Shown here in pieces: positions 24,990-34,285 of a DNA stretch of 64,000 nucleotides. The notes beneath the pieces were generated by a model. It made no database searches. It saw nothing but the letters and a program-made list of their open reading frames with translations, and was not told the origin of the DNA. The translations under genes and the position numbers were made by a program. This stretch comes from Pseudonocardiaceae bacterium (GTDB lineage: Bacteria > Actinomycetota > Actinomycetes > Mycobacteriales > Pseudonocardiaceae), in assembly GCA_009379815.1 (NCBI GenBank), contig WHSY01000007.1, forward strand, positions 1-64,000, written 5' to 3'. The first letter of the stretch is position 1, and every line of letters starts with the position of its first letter.

Positions 24990-26588
24990 TCAGGCCGTGC
25001 TCCGCTCGGGGGCGTCGGCCGAGTGCTCGGCGCGCAACTGCGTCTTGAGCACCTTGCCGCTGGGGTTGCGCGGCAGCGCGGACACGATCGACACCTCACG
25101 GGGGCACTTGTAGCCGGCGAGGTGCTCGCGGCAGAACGACTCGATCTCGGCAGCCGTCGGCGGGTCGGCGGGGTCGCGCGGGGCGATGACGGCCAGCGGT
25201 GCCTCGCCCCACTTGGGGTGGCCGACGCCGATCAGCGCCACCTCGGCCACCTTCGGGTGGCCGCCGAGCACGTTCTCCACCTCGGCGCAGTAGATGTTCT
25301 CACCGCCAGAGATGACCATGTCCTTCTTGCGGTCGACGACGTAGTAGTAGCCGTCGGGGTCCTGGCGCACCATGTCGCCGGAGTGAAACCAGCCGCCAGC
25401 GAACGCCTCGGCCGTCTCGGCCGGTTTGCCCCAGTACTCCTTCATCACCAACGGGCCGCGGTAGACGATCTCGCCGACCTCGCCCTGCTCGACGTCGTTG
25501 CCCTCGTCGTCGACCACCCGCGCCTCGACGTTGAGCATCGGGGTGCCCACCGAGCCGATCTTGCGGATCGAGTCCTCGCCCCGCAGCACGCAGGTGACGG
25601 GGCTGCACTCGGTCTGCCCGAACGAGGTCACCACGTCCGCCTGCGGGAACGTGTCGATCATCGTGCGGAGCAGTGTTGTCGAGGCAGGGGCGGCGCCCCA
25701 GGAGATCCGGCGCAGCGCGGACAGGTCTCGTTGCGCGATGTCGGGCACGGCGCAGATCGCCTGCCATTGCGACGGCACGAAGAAGCACGACGACACCCGC
25801 TCGCGCTCGAGGAGCTCGACGGTCTCGACCGGGTCGAACCGGCCGGATCTGGTGATCACGGTTCGGCCACCGAGCAGCAGGTTGGGAAGCATCCCCGCCA
25901 GCCCGGCGATGTGGAACAGCGGCGCGCCGGACAGCCAGACCCGGTCGTCACTGGGAGTACCGAGGTGGGCCATCGTGCTGAACGCGTGCAACAGCAGGTT
26001 GGCGTGAGTCAGGACGGCACCCTTAGGGTGACCTGTGGTGCCGGAGGTGTACATGATGAACGCCGGCGCGTGGTCGTCGACCGCGACCTCGACGTAGTCG
26101 CCCGAGGCTGCCCGCAGCGCCGCCTCGTAGTCCTCGCCGCCGGACCCGGCCGCCGGTTCCCCGTCACCGATGACCAGGCAGGTGCCGACCGAGCTGACCT
26201 GCTCGCGTGCCTTCGCCACGGTGTCCGCCAGCGGGGCGTCGACCACCACCGCCGTGGCGCCGCTGTCGGACAGCGCGTAGGCGACCTCGTCGGCGACCAG
26301 CCGGAAGTTGATCGGCACGCCCACCGCGCCGAGCCGCACGGCCGCGAGGTAGCCCTCCACCACCTCCAGGCAGTTGAGGCCGGCGATCGCGACGCGGTCG
26401 CCGAGACGCACACCGCGCTCGCGCAGCGCGTTCGCGAGCAGGGTCACGCGCTCGTCCAGTTGCCGGTAGGTGCGCCCGGCTGTCTCGAAGCGCAGCGCGA
26501 CGGTGTCGGGGATCTTGCGGGCGTGCCGCGCGAGCTGATCGCTCATGGTCATGCCGCGGCCGGACAGGGCGTGCTCGGTGATGTGCAT
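24990..26588 (-). CDS. acyl-CoA ligase (AMP-forming)
   Basis: 532 aa. Motifs: YTSGTTGHPKGAVLTH, SFGQTECSPVTCVLRGE, HSGDMVRQDPDG, VDRKKDMVISGGENIYCAEVE and SGKVLKTQ. Paralogue of the ligase at 48910: both share the GQTE(C/M)S-VTC-LRGED segment followed by RK(I/M)GSVG. ATG at 26588 (MHITEHALSG) follows GAGGAAG; the frame extends 75 bp further upstream, into the dyad at 26655. Divergent from the SDR at 26818, and both may be under one regulator through the dyads between them. Confidence 0.95.
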   Translation of the reverse strand: MHITEHALSGRGMTMSDQLARHARKIPDTVALRFETAGRTYRQLDERVTLLANALRERGVRLGDRVAIAGLNCLEVVEGYLAAVRLGAVGVPINFRLVADEVAYALSDSGATAVVVDAPLADTVAKAREQVSSVGTCLVIGDGEPAAGSGGEDYEAALRAASGDYVEVAVDDHAPAFIMYTSGTTGHPKGAVLTHANLLLHAFSTMAHLGTPSDDRVWLSGAPLFHIAGLAGMLPNLLLGGRTVITRSGRFDPVETVELLERERVSSCFFVPSQWQAICAVPDIAQRDLSALRRISWGAAPASTTLLRTMIDTFPQADVVTSFGQTECSPVTCVLRGEDSIRKIGSVGTPMLNVEARVVDDEGNDVEQGEVGEIVYRGPLVMKEYWGKPAETAEAFAGGWFHSGDMVRQDPDGYYYVVDRKKDMVISGGENIYCAEVENVLGGHPKVAEVALIGVGHPKWGEAPLAVIAPRDPADPPTAAEIESFCREHLAGYKCPREVSIVSALPRNPSGKVLKTQLRAEHSADAPERSTA

Positions 26589-26654
26589 GGGCTTCCTCGA
26601 ACGGGTGAGACGGCGGCGAGTGTGATGCGTTTCATGCTGGCGCTGCGTGACTTC

Positions 26655-26674
26655 TCCGGTCAACCTTGACTGTC
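26655..26674. promoter_or_regulatory. RGTC-N6-GACY dyad, copy 2
   Basis: TCCGGTCAACCTTGACTGTC matches copy 1 at 15 of 20 positions, including CGGTC, ACCTTGAC and the GT after it. It is 67 bp upstream of the minus-strand ligase start, in the divergent gap 26589-26817. Confidence 0.55.
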
Positions 26675-26747
26675 AGGCAGGGCGCCGTTGACGAGGGCCG
26701 ACACGGTGCCGGACCGACCTTGCGGCAGGTCGATCCGGTGGCGTAAA

Positions 26748-26767
26748 AACGGTCACCGTTGACTGCC
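26748..26767. promoter_or_regulatory. RGTC-N6-GACY dyad, copy 3
   Basis: AACGGTCACCGTTGACTGCC shares AACGGTC and TTGACYG with copy 1, in the same spacing, and is preceded by the same run of A that flanks copy 1 on the other strand. It is 51 bp upstream of the SDR start at 26818. It also provides a possible -35 box (TTGACT). Confidence 0.55.
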
Positions 26768-26817
26768 GGGCTGTCAACCCACAGCGAGGTTGTCGCAGCC
26801 ACGACGAGGAGGAACGG

Positions 26818-27579
26818 ATGAAGATCGCAGGAACGGTCGCACTGATCACCGGCGGTGCCTCGGGGCTCGGGTTGGCGACGGCCCGGCGACTGGTCGACGC
26901 CGGCGGGTCGGTCGTGCTGGCCGACCTGTCGAGCTCGGCCGGGGAGGGGGTGGCCAAGGAGCTGGGCGACTCCGCCCGGTTCGCGCCCGCCGACGTGACC
27001 GACGAGGCAGCGGTCGCCGAGGCGCTCGACGTCGCGGACGAGCTGGGCACGCTGCGGATCGTGGTCAACTGCGCCGGTACCGGTAACGCGTTCCGCGTGG
27101 TGGGCAAGAAGGGGCCGTTCCCGCTGGACGAGTTCAGCCGGATCCTCAACATCAACCTGGTGGGCACGTTCAACGTGATCCGACTCGGCGCGGAACGGAT
27201 GATGCGGCACGAGCCGGTCGACGGCGAGCGCGGCGTCATCGTCAACACCGCCTCGGTGGCGGCGTTCGACGGCCAGGTCGGGCAAGCGGCCTACGCCGCG
27301 TCCAAGGGCGGCATCGTCGGCATGACACTGCCCATCGCGCGGGACCTGGCCGACCACGCGATCCGGGTGGTCACCATCGCGCCGGGACTGTTCGACACGC
27401 CGCTGCTAGCGGGGACCTTGGATGAGGTCAAGGCGTCGCTGGGCAAGCAGGTGCCGCACCCGGCCCGGCTCGGCGACCCCGACGAGTACGGCGCGCTGGC
27501 CGAGCACATCGTCGCCAACCCCATGATCAATGGTGAGGTGATCAGGCTGGACGGCGCGATCCGGATGACCCCCCGCTGA
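26818..27579 (+). CDS. SDR, type-2 3-hydroxyacyl-CoA dehydrogenase-like
   Basis: 253 aa. Cofactor motif ITGGASGLG near residue 10, [18 protein letters not shown] (the long insert typical of HSD10/type-2 hydroxyacyl-CoA dehydrogenases), Ser in [21 protein letters not shown] and [11 protein letters not shown]. It is most likely NAD-dependent and oxidises 3-hydroxyacyl-CoA, completing the beta-oxidation set with the hydratase at 24001 and the thiolase at 33140. RBS GAGGAGGAA precedes ATG. Convergent with the TetR gene that ends 12 bp away. Confidence 0.94.
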   Translation: MKIAGTVALITGGASGLGLATARRLVDAGGSVVLADLSSSAGEGVAKELGDSARFAPADVTDEAAVAEALDVADELGTLRIVVNCAGTGNAFRVVGKKGPFPLDEFSRILNINLVGTFNVIRLGAERMMRHEPVDGERGVIVNTASVAAFDGQVGQAAYAASKGGIVGMTLPIARDLADHAIRVVTIAPGLFDTPLLAGTLDEVKASLGKQVPHPARLGDPDEYGALAEHIVANPMINGEVIRLDGAIRMTPR

Positions 27580-27591
27580 CCCGAGCACTCG

Positions 27592-28218
27592 CTACTCGTC
27601 GAACAGCAGCCGGCGGGCGGTGGCCTTCCAGATCTCCAGGTGCGGGTCGGTCGCCGCGGGCCGGTCCTCGAACGCGTAGGCCAGCGCGGTGCCGCGCATG
27701 CTGGTGAACAGCAGCTCACGCAGCTGCGGGTACCGAGGATGGGCGCAGACCTCCGGTCCCCAGATGCGGTCGGAGACCGAGCGGATCGCGGTGCGCAGCC
27801 GGCGCTCCTCGGGCCGCAGGGCGGCGCGCAGCGCCGGGTTGCTCCGCGACGCCGTCCACAGTTCCATCGCCGCCCAGAAGTGGGGCTCCTGGAAGGTCGA
27901 CCAGAGCAGCTCGATGCAGCGGTCCACCCGCTGCCGGGTGTCGGGCTCGCCTCCCAGCAACCTCGCCGCGCGCTCCTCGGTCTGCTGCAGCCGGGTTGTG
28001 GCCAGGTGCTGTGCCGCCGCGACCAGCAAGCCGTCACGGGACGGGAAGTGGTGCAGCAGGCGACCGCGCGATACGCCCGCCTTGGCCTGGATCACCAGTG
28101 TCGACGCGCCCGCGTACCCGTGTTCGACCAGGCACGCGACGGCCGCATCGAGGATCAGCGCACGGCTGTCGGCGGTGCGCTCCTGGCGGCTGCGGGGCGC
28201 CGTCTCGGGCTGGACCAC
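27592..28218 (-). CDS. TetR-family regulator
   Basis: 208 aa. Helix-turn-helix near residues 20-65: ILDAAVACLVEHGYAGAST, VIQAKAGVSRGRLLHHFPSRDGLL. GTG at 28218 gives a typical TetR N-terminus, but no clear ribosome-binding site is present and the frame is open upstream, so the start is uncertain. Just upstream (28230-28249) is a weak relative of the RGTC-N6-GACY dyad (ACCGGTCGACGCTCCCCGTC). This makes it one candidate for the factor that binds these sites; evidence is thin. Divergent from the hydrolase at 28487. Confidence 0.88.
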   Translation of the reverse strand: MVQPETAPRSRQERTADSRALILDAAVACLVEHGYAGASTLVIQAKAGVSRGRLLHHFPSRDGLLVAAAQHLATTRLQQTEERAARLLGGEPDTRQRVDRCIELLWSTFQEPHFWAAMELWTASRSNPALRAALRPEERRLRTAIRSVSDRIWGPEVCAHPRYPQLRELLFTSMRGTALAYAFEDRPAATDPHLEIWKATARRLLFDE

Positions 28219-28486
28219 CGGCCAAGCGTACCGGTCGACGCTCCCCGTCGAGGTCACCGAGCGGTCAGCATCGACTGCACTGGGACGGCCCTGCCCGGCT
28301 GCCGGGTGGGGCGCTGCACATGTCACAGCCGCAGGGGTGGACACCTGAACCTTGTCGCGCCGTCGCGGCGAGCACAACACTGGCCGCAGGGCCGGCCGCA
28401 GCGTCGCGGAGCAACGGGCGGATGCGGCCGATCGGTGGTCTCGCGCCGACCCCCCACGATTCCCGTCGCACGCTAGGAGAGAGCTG

Positions 28487-29260
28487 ATGCCCACGCTGGC
28501 GATCCCGAACATCGGGGCCTTCGAGATCGAGCTGTGGACCCAGGGCAGCGGGGCGCCCCTGCTGTTCCTGCACGGCTACGAGCGCCACCCCGGGGGCGCG
28601 GGTTTCCTGCAACGCCTGGCGGACAACCGCCGGGTGCTGGCGCCGGAGCATCCCGGCTACGGCTCGAGCACCGGGTTCGAGCAGTTCCACGACGTGCTCG
28701 ACGTGGCGCTGTACTATCGCGAGCTCATCGAGTCTTGGGACATCGGCGAGATCGACGTCCTGGGCCACTGCCTCGGCGGCATGTTCGCCGCCGAGCTGGC
28801 CGCGATCTCCCCCCAGCTGGTGCGCCGGCTCGTGCTGGTCAACGCCTACGGCCTGTGGCTCGACGAGCAGCCGACCCTCGACCCGTTCGGCCGTGCCGAC
28901 GATGTGAAGGCGGCCAAGTGGCACGCCGGTCCGCCCGAGACCGAACCGACGAACTTCGTGCCGGACCCGGCCGACCCGCAGGCCGCGATCCTGTTCCAGG
29001 CCCGCAATCTGGGGTCGGCCACGAAGTTCATGTGGCCCATCGCCGACCGCGGGCTGCGCCGCCGGCTGCCGCTCGTCGACGCCCCGACCCTGGTGGTGCA
29101 CGGCACCTCCGACGGCCTGCTGCCGGAGTCCTACGCCCAGGAGTTCGTGCGGCTGATCCCCGACGCCGAACTCGGGCTCATCGAGCGGGCCGGGCACTAC
29201 CCGATGGTCGAGCAGGAGGACGAGTTCGTCTCGGTCGTGGAGAAGTTCCTGGCCGCCTGA
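28487..29260 (+). CDS. alpha/beta-hydrolase with Cys nucleophile
   Basis: 257 aa. Fold markers: LLFLHGYERHPGG (oxyanion HG), nucleophile elbow GHCLGG with Cys95 where most relatives have Ser, Asp209 (HGTSDGLLPE) and His237 (RAGHYPMVEQ). Cys-His-Asp triads occur in dienelactone hydrolases, though overall this is closer to C-C bond or ester hydrolases of the MhpC type. ATG at 28487 is preceded by TAGGAGAGAG. First gene of a plus-strand series with SDR and luciferase-like enzyme, so it may open a lactone or cleave an oxidised ring intermediate (inference). Confidence 0.9.
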   Translation: MPTLAIPNIGAFEIELWTQGSGAPLLFLHGYERHPGGAGFLQRLADNRRVLAPEHPGYGSSTGFEQFHDVLDVALYYRELIESWDIGEIDVLGHCLGGMFAAELAAISPQLVRRLVLVNAYGLWLDEQPTLDPFGRADDVKAAKWHAGPPETEPTNFVPDPADPQAAILFQARNLGSATKFMWPIADRGLRRRLPLVDAPTLVVHGTSDGLLPESYAQEFVRLIPDAELGLIERAGHYPMVEQEDEFVSVVEKFLAA

Positions 29261-29305
29261 TTACGCACCGCACGTAGGACACCCGACGCTGAAGGAGCGA
29301 GCAGG

Positions 29306-30079
29306 ATGGGCAGGGTCGAAGGCAAGGTCGCACTGGTCACCGGCGGCGCGGCGGGTATCGGGCGCGAGACCGCGCACACACTGGCTCGCGAGGGCGCGCA
29401 GGTCGTCGTGGCGGACCTGCACCTCGACGGGGCCAAGGAGACGGCCGAGGGCATCGGTGATGCGGCGTCGGCCGTCTTCTTCGACGCCACCCGCCAGGAG
29501 ACGATCGAAGACCTCGTCAGGTTCGTGATCGACCGGCACGGTCGGGTCGACATCATCCACAACAACGCCGCGCTGGTCGGTCCGGACGCCTGGACGCTCG
29601 ACGGCTCGGTCATGGACACGACGATCGAGATGTGGGACCGGGCCTTCGCGACCAACGTCCGCAGCATCTTCCTGATGTGCAAGTCGGCCCTGCCGCACAT
29701 GGTCGCCGGCGGCGGCGGATCGATCATCAACATGGCCTCGATCGGCGGGCTTCGCGGCGGCTCCGCGCTGACCGCCTACGGCACGACCAAGGCCGCGGTC
29801 GTCGGCCTCACCCGCTACGTCGCCGCGCAGCACGGCAAGCAGTGGGTGCGGTGCAATGCGGTCGCGCCGGGGGTGATCCGAACTCAGCAGCTGCTCGACG
29901 CCGTGCCCGACCTGCCGACCGCAACGCTGCCCGGCGTGGCAACGCCGCGGGTCGGGCTGCCCAGCGACATCGCCCACATGGTGCTCTACCTCGCCTCGGA
30001 CGAATCGGCCTTCGTGACCGGCGAGACGTTCCGCGTCGACGGCGGTGGGATGACCGCGGGAACCGGCCGTGCCCGCTGA
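29306..30079 (+). CDS. SDR-family oxidoreductase
   Basis: 257 aa. Motifs: VTGGAAGIG (residues 11-19), NNAAL, NMASIGG and YGTTKAAVVG, then CNAVAPGVIRT and a C-terminal VTGETFRVDGGG typical of FabG-like SDRs. RBS GAAGGAGCGAG. It lies 45 bp after the Cys-hydrolase and 51 bp before the luciferase-like enzyme and is likely co-transcribed with them. It probably oxidises a secondary alcohol on the pathway intermediate. Confidence 0.93.
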   Translation: MGRVEGKVALVTGGAAGIGRETAHTLAREGAQVVVADLHLDGAKETAEGIGDAASAVFFDATRQETIEDLVRFVIDRHGRVDIIHNNAALVGPDAWTLDGSVMDTTIEMWDRAFATNVRSIFLMCKSALPHMVAGGGGSIINMASIGGLRGGSALTAYGTTKAAVVGLTRYVAAQHGKQWVRCNAVAPGVIRTQQLLDAVPDLPTATLPGVATPRVGLPSDIAHMVLYLASDESAFVTGETFRVDGGGMTAGTGRAR

Positions 30080-30130
30080 TCCCGGCGCCCGCTGACACCT
30101 GTTCGCGCCCTGAAGGAGAGGAGCACTGCG

Positions 30131-31381
30131 GTGAGGTTCCACTGGTTCGCCCAGCAGTACTACACGAAGTTGCCGTCGGACTACGGGGATACGGTGCGCA
30201 GCGGGTCGGTCACACCGCCGGTCTCGGTCGCCGATCCGGCGCAGGTCGGTGCCGACTATCACACCTACATCCGGCTCATGCAGCAGGCCGACGGGCTCGG
30301 CTGGGACTCGTTGCTGCTCAACGAGCACCATCAGATGTCGCTGGCCATGACGCCGTCACCGAACCTCATCGCCGCCATCCTCGCGGCGACCACGGAGAAC
30401 GCCGCGATCGCGTTGTGCGGCAACTCGCTGGCGCTGTACAACCCGCCGGTCCGCGTCGCCGAGGAGATCGCGATGCTGGACTGCCTGTCCGGCGGCCGAG
30501 TGATCTCGGGCATCGTGTTCGGCACCCCGATGGACACCGCCTTCTCCTACGGGGTACCGCCGATCGAGCTGCGCGAGCGCTTCCACGAGGCCCGTGAGCT
30601 GATCCTGCGGTCCTGGAAGGCGACCGAGCCGTTCGCCTTCAACGGCAAGTACACCAAGCTGCGCTATGTCAACCCCTGGCCCCGGCCCGTCCAGCAGGAG
30701 ATTCCGATGTGGATCCCGGGCACCGGCAGCGTCGAGACCTGGGACGTGGTCAACGAGTTCGACTACTGCTACGGCTACCTCTCGTTCTCCGGCAAGCAGA
30801 GCGCCGAGCCGATCGTCAAGGGCTTCTGGGACTACACCGCGGGTCAGGGCGCGAACATGAACCCGAACCGGATGGCCTTCACCCAGGTCATCTGCTGCGC
30901 CGACACCGACGAGGAAGCCGAACGCGAGTACGCCGACGCGGTCAAGTACTTCTACCGGCAGAACCCGACCGCGATCGAGTTCGCCACCCCGCCCGGTTAC
31001 GTCTCGCAGCAGTCGATCCGCGCCAACCTGGAGCGCGGCAAGACCATCTCCGCGGCGGAGCGGGAGCAGGCGACCCGCGGCGAGCTCGACTTCTGGGAGT
31101 ACGACAGGCTCGGCTACATCATCGCGGGCACGCCCGAGCGGGTCGAGCAGCGCGTCCGCGAGCTCGTCACCGAGTTGCGCATCGGGCAGCTCATCACCTG
31201 CATGCACGTCGGCAATCTGCCCGAGGAGGTCGCCGCGAAGAACAACCACCTGTTCGCCACCCAGGTCATCCCGAAGCTGCGTGACATCTGGTCCGACCAG
31301 GAGGACCGCTGGACCCCGAAAGTCAGCCAGGAACGGATCGCGGCGAAGTTCGGAGCCGACGCAGCGGCGCTGTCCGCCTGA
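30131..31381 (+). CDS. LLM-class (luciferase-like) flavin-dependent monooxygenase
   Basis: 416 aa TIM-barrel enzyme. Typical parts: QQADGLGWDSLLLNEHHQ, AEEIAMLDCLSGGRVISGIVFGT, ELILRSWKATEPFAFNGKY, IPMWIPGTGSVETW. The length and the NEHH segment fit FMN-dependent two-component monooxygenases (bacterial luciferase alkanal-type, e.g. Baeyer-Villiger oxidation) rather than F420 reductases. No reductase partner is encoded nearby. GTG at 30131 follows AAGGAGAGGAG. Together with the hydrolase at 28487 it could form a monooxygenase-lactonase pair that opens a ring; this is inference. Confidence 0.9.
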   Translation: MRFHWFAQQYYTKLPSDYGDTVRSGSVTPPVSVADPAQVGADYHTYIRLMQQADGLGWDSLLLNEHHQMSLAMTPSPNLIAAILAATTENAAIALCGNSLALYNPPVRVAEEIAMLDCLSGGRVISGIVFGTPMDTAFSYGVPPIELRERFHEARELILRSWKATEPFAFNGKYTKLRYVNPWPRPVQQEIPMWIPGTGSVETWDVVNEFDYCYGYLSFSGKQSAEPIVKGFWDYTAGQGANMNPNRMAFTQVICCADTDEEAEREYADAVKYFYRQNPTAIEFATPPGYVSQQSIRANLERGKTISAAEREQATRGELDFWEYDRLGYIIAGTPERVEQRVRELVTELRIGQLITCMHVGNLPEEVAAKNNHLFATQVIPKLRDIWSDQEDRWTPKVSQERIAAKFGADAAALSA

Positions 31382-31427
31382 TCCACCGGCGGCTGCGGCG
31401 AGAGTCACAGGCCCCGCCCTCAAGAGA

Positions 31428-31447
31428 AACAGTCGGCATTGACCGTC
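31428..31447. promoter_or_regulatory. RGTC-N6-GACY dyad, copy 4
   Basis: AACAGTCGGCATTGACCGTC agrees with copy 1 at 16 of 20 positions, the best match after copy 1 itself. It lies 61 bp upstream of the CoA ligase ATG at 31508. TTGACC could double as a -35 box. Confidence 0.6.
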
Positions 31448-31507
31448 ACGATGGCGGGTGTCAGGCTCGAGGGTGATTGCCGGGGTCCAGATCCGAGGAG
31501 GAGGCGC

Positions 31508-33061
31508 ATGTACCCGGGCGCGCACGCCGCCGCCGCCCCGCATCATCCTGCCGTGATCATGGCGGGGTCCGGCCAGCGGCGCAGCTACGGCGAGCTCGAG
31601 GAGCGGTCCGTCCGGCTGGCGGACGCGCTGCGGGCTGCCGGCCTGCGCCGGGGCGACACCGTGGCGTTGCTCACCGACAACTCGGTCCACAGCTACGAGG
31701 TGTACTGGGCGGCCGTGCGGTCCGGCATGTACCTGACGGCGGTCAACAGCCACCTCACCGCCCCGGAGGTCGCCTACATCGTCGACGACTCCGGTGCGAC
31801 GGCCCTCGTCGTGTCGGCGGCACTGGCGGGGCTGGCGCGGGAGGTTGCCGGGTCCGTCCCCGGAGTACGGACGCGGCTGGCATACGGCGGCGCCGTCGAC
31901 GGTTACGGCGACTACGAGGCGGCGCTGGCCGCCGCGTCACCACGACCCCCGGCCGACCAGCCCCGCGGCTCGGATCTGCTGTACTCCTCGGGCACGACCG
32001 GGCGTCCCAAGGGGATCCGCAGGCCACTGCCGCAGTGCCAGGTGCACGAGTCCGGTGACAACCTCATCGACCTGGTCCAGGGCCTGTACGGGTTCGGTAC
32101 CGCCGCCGTCTACCTCTCGCCTGCGCCGGTCTATCACTCCGCGCCGCTGCGGTTCGGCGCGGCGGTGCACGCCCTCGGTGGGACCGTCGTGATGATGGAA
32201 CGCTTCGATCCGGAAGACGCGCTGGCGGCCATCGAGCACTACCGGGTCACGCACAGCCAGTGGGTGCCGACCATGTTCGTCCGGATGCTCAAGCTGCCCG
32301 AGCCGGTCCGGTCGCGCCACGACCTGTCCAGCCACCGGGTGGCCGTGCACGCCGCCGCGCCCTGCCCGGTCGATGTCAAGCACGCGATGATCGAGTGGTG
32401 GGGTCCGGTGCTCTACGAGTACTACTCGTCCACCGAGAGCAACGGCATGACGTTGATCGACTCGACGCAGTGGCTGGCCAAGCCGGGATCGGTCGGCCTG
32501 CCCGTGGTCGGCGTGCTCCGGATCTGCGGCGAGGACGGCGAGGAGCTGGGCGCGGGGCAGATCGGCACCGTCTACTTCGAGCGCGACGAGCTGCCGTTCG
32601 AGTACCTGGGAGATCCGGACAAGACCCGGTCGGCGCAGCACCCCGACCACCCGACCTGGACCACGACGGGCGACATCGGCTACGTCGATGACGACGGCTA
32701 CCTGTTCCTCACCGACCGCAAGGCATTCATGATCATATCCGGCGGGGTGAACATCTACCCGCAGGAGGTCGAGGATGTGCTCGTCGGACACTCGGCCATC
32801 ACCGACGTCGCCGTCATCGGCGTACCGGACGCGGAGATGGGCGAGGCGGTCAAGGCGGTGGTGCAGCCCGCGCCCGGCATCCAGCCGGGAGCCGATCTGG
32901 AGCGCGAGCTGCTCGACTACGTGCGGCAGCGGCTGGCGCACTACAAGGCGCCCCGCAGCGTGGACTTCGTCGAGACGCTGCCCCGCACCCCGACCGGCAA
33001 GCTGGTCAAGGGCGCACTCAAGGCCGGGTATGCGGGAGACCGTGCCCTGCGGCCCGGCTGA
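31508..33061 (+). CDS. acyl-CoA ligase (AMP-forming), GGVN-type
   Basis: 517 aa. Motifs: YSSGTTGRPKGIRRPL, YEYYSSTESNGMT, TTGDIGYVDDDG and RKAFMIISGGVNIYPQEVE, where GGVN replaces the usual GGEN, then PTGKLVKG. This variant is seen in a subgroup of actinobacterial ligases that act on bulky acids such as steroid or cyclic side-chain acids (recalled family trend, not shown here). ATG at 31508 is chosen with AGGAGGAGG directly before it. An upstream in-frame start at 31439 would overlap the dyad. Followed by thiolase. Confidence 0.93.
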   Translation: MYPGAHAAAAPHHPAVIMAGSGQRRSYGELEERSVRLADALRAAGLRRGDTVALLTDNSVHSYEVYWAAVRSGMYLTAVNSHLTAPEVAYIVDDSGATALVVSAALAGLAREVAGSVPGVRTRLAYGGAVDGYGDYEAALAAASPRPPADQPRGSDLLYSSGTTGRPKGIRRPLPQCQVHESGDNLIDLVQGLYGFGTAAVYLSPAPVYHSAPLRFGAAVHALGGTVVMMERFDPEDALAAIEHYRVTHSQWVPTMFVRMLKLPEPVRSRHDLSSHRVAVHAAAPCPVDVKHAMIEWWGPVLYEYYSSTESNGMTLIDSTQWLAKPGSVGLPVVGVLRICGEDGEELGAGQIGTVYFERDELPFEYLGDPDKTRSAQHPDHPTWTTTGDIGYVDDDGYLFLTDRKAFMIISGGVNIYPQEVEDVLVGHSAITDVAVIGVPDAEMGEAVKAVVQPAPGIQPGADLERELLDYVRQRLAHYKAPRSVDFVETLPRTPTGKLVKGALKAGYAGDRALRPG

Positions 33062-33139
33062 GCGGGACCAGAGGAGTCGGGAACGAGACCGGCGACCGGC
33101 CGGCTGATCGTCCGGCTACGAACCAGTGGAGGAGGAACC

Positions 33140-34285
33140 GTGCGCGATGCGGTGATCGTGGAGGCTGTCCGTAGCCCGGTCGGCAAGCGCAACGGCGCGC
33201 TGTCGGGCATCCACCCTGCCGAGCTGTCGGCCCAGGTGCTCAACGCGGTCGTGGAGCGGGCCGGCGCCGAGCCGGCGGCGGTCGAGGACGTGGTCTGGGG
33301 CTGCGTCAGCCAGGTCGGCGAGCAGACGATGGACATCGGGCGTACCGCCGTGCTGGCCGCGGGCTGGCCGGAGAGCGTGACCGGGGTGACCGTCGACCGG
33401 CAGTGCGGGTCGTCGCAGCAGGCGGTGCACTTCGCCGCCGCGGGTCTGGTCGCGGGCCACTACGACGTGGTGGTGGCCGGCGGTGTCGAGTCGATGACCC
33501 GGGTCCCGATGGGCAGCTCGTCGCAGGGCGCCGACCCGTTCGGCGAGCAGATGCTGGCCCGCTACGACGGCACCGTGCCCAACCAGGGCGTCGGCGCGGA
33601 GATGATCGCGCAGCGCTGGGGTTTCAGCCGCACCCAGCTCGACGAGTTCAGCCTCGCCTCGCACGAGAAGGCGGCTGCCGCGCAGGATGCCGGGGCGTTC
33701 GACGACCAGATCGCGCCCGTGACGCTGCCCGATGGAACCACGGTCGGCGCCGACGAGGGCGTGCGCCGTGGCGGAACCGTCGAGAAGCTGGCAGGCCTGG
33801 CGCCCGCGTTCCGCGAGGACGGGGTGATCACCGCCGCGAACAGCTCGCAGATCAGCGACGGGGCGGCCGCGCTGCTCATGATGACCAGCGAGAAGGCCGC
33901 ACAGCTGGGCCTGCGGCCGGTGGCCCGGGTGCACACCGCGGCGCTGGCAGGCGACGACCCGATCATCATGCTCACCGCGCCGATCCCCGCCACCCGCAAG
34001 GCGCTGACGCGCAGCGGGCTGTCGCTCGACGAGATCGGTGCCTTCGAGGTCAACGAGGCGTTCGCCCCGGTGCCGCTGGCCTGGCTTGCCGAGATCGGGG
34101 CCGATGCCAAGGTGCTCAACCCGCACGGCGGCGCGATCGCGCTGGGTCACCCGCTGGGCGGCAGCGGGGCGCGGATCATGACCACCCTGGTGCATCACAT
34201 GCGGGCCGCGGGCGTGCGCTACGGCCTGCAGACGATGTGCGAGGGCGGTGGACAGGCCAACGCGACGATCATCGAGCTGCTGTGA
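33140..34285 (+). CDS. thiolase (acetyl-CoA acyltransferase)
   Basis: 381 aa. All three thiolase active-site groups are seen: nucleophile Cys89 (DRQCGSSQQAVHFAAAG), His337 (GHPLGGSGARIM) and Cys367 (MCEGGGQANATI), plus NEAFAPVPLAW. Performs CoA-dependent cleavage of a 3-ketoacyl-CoA, the last beta-oxidation step. This is the only thiolase in the window. GTG at 33140 follows GGAGGAGG. The stop overlaps the next gene (GTGA), a luciferase-like oxidoreductase. Confidence 0.95.
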   Translation: MRDAVIVEAVRSPVGKRNGALSGIHPAELSAQVLNAVVERAGAEPAAVEDVVWGCVSQVGEQTMDIGRTAVLAAGWPESVTGVTVDRQCGSSQQAVHFAAAGLVAGHYDVVVAGGVESMTRVPMGSSSQGADPFGEQMLARYDGTVPNQGVGAEMIAQRWGFSRTQLDEFSLASHEKAAAAQDAGAFDDQIAPVTLPDGTTVGADEGVRRGGTVEKLAGLAPAFREDGVITAANSSQISDGAAALLMMTSEKAAQLGLRPVARVHTAALAGDDPIIMLTAPIPATRKALTRSGLSLDEIGAFEVNEAFAPVPLAWLAEIGADAKVLNPHGGAIALGHPLGGSGARIMTTLVHHMRAAGVRYGLQTMCEGGGQANATIIELL

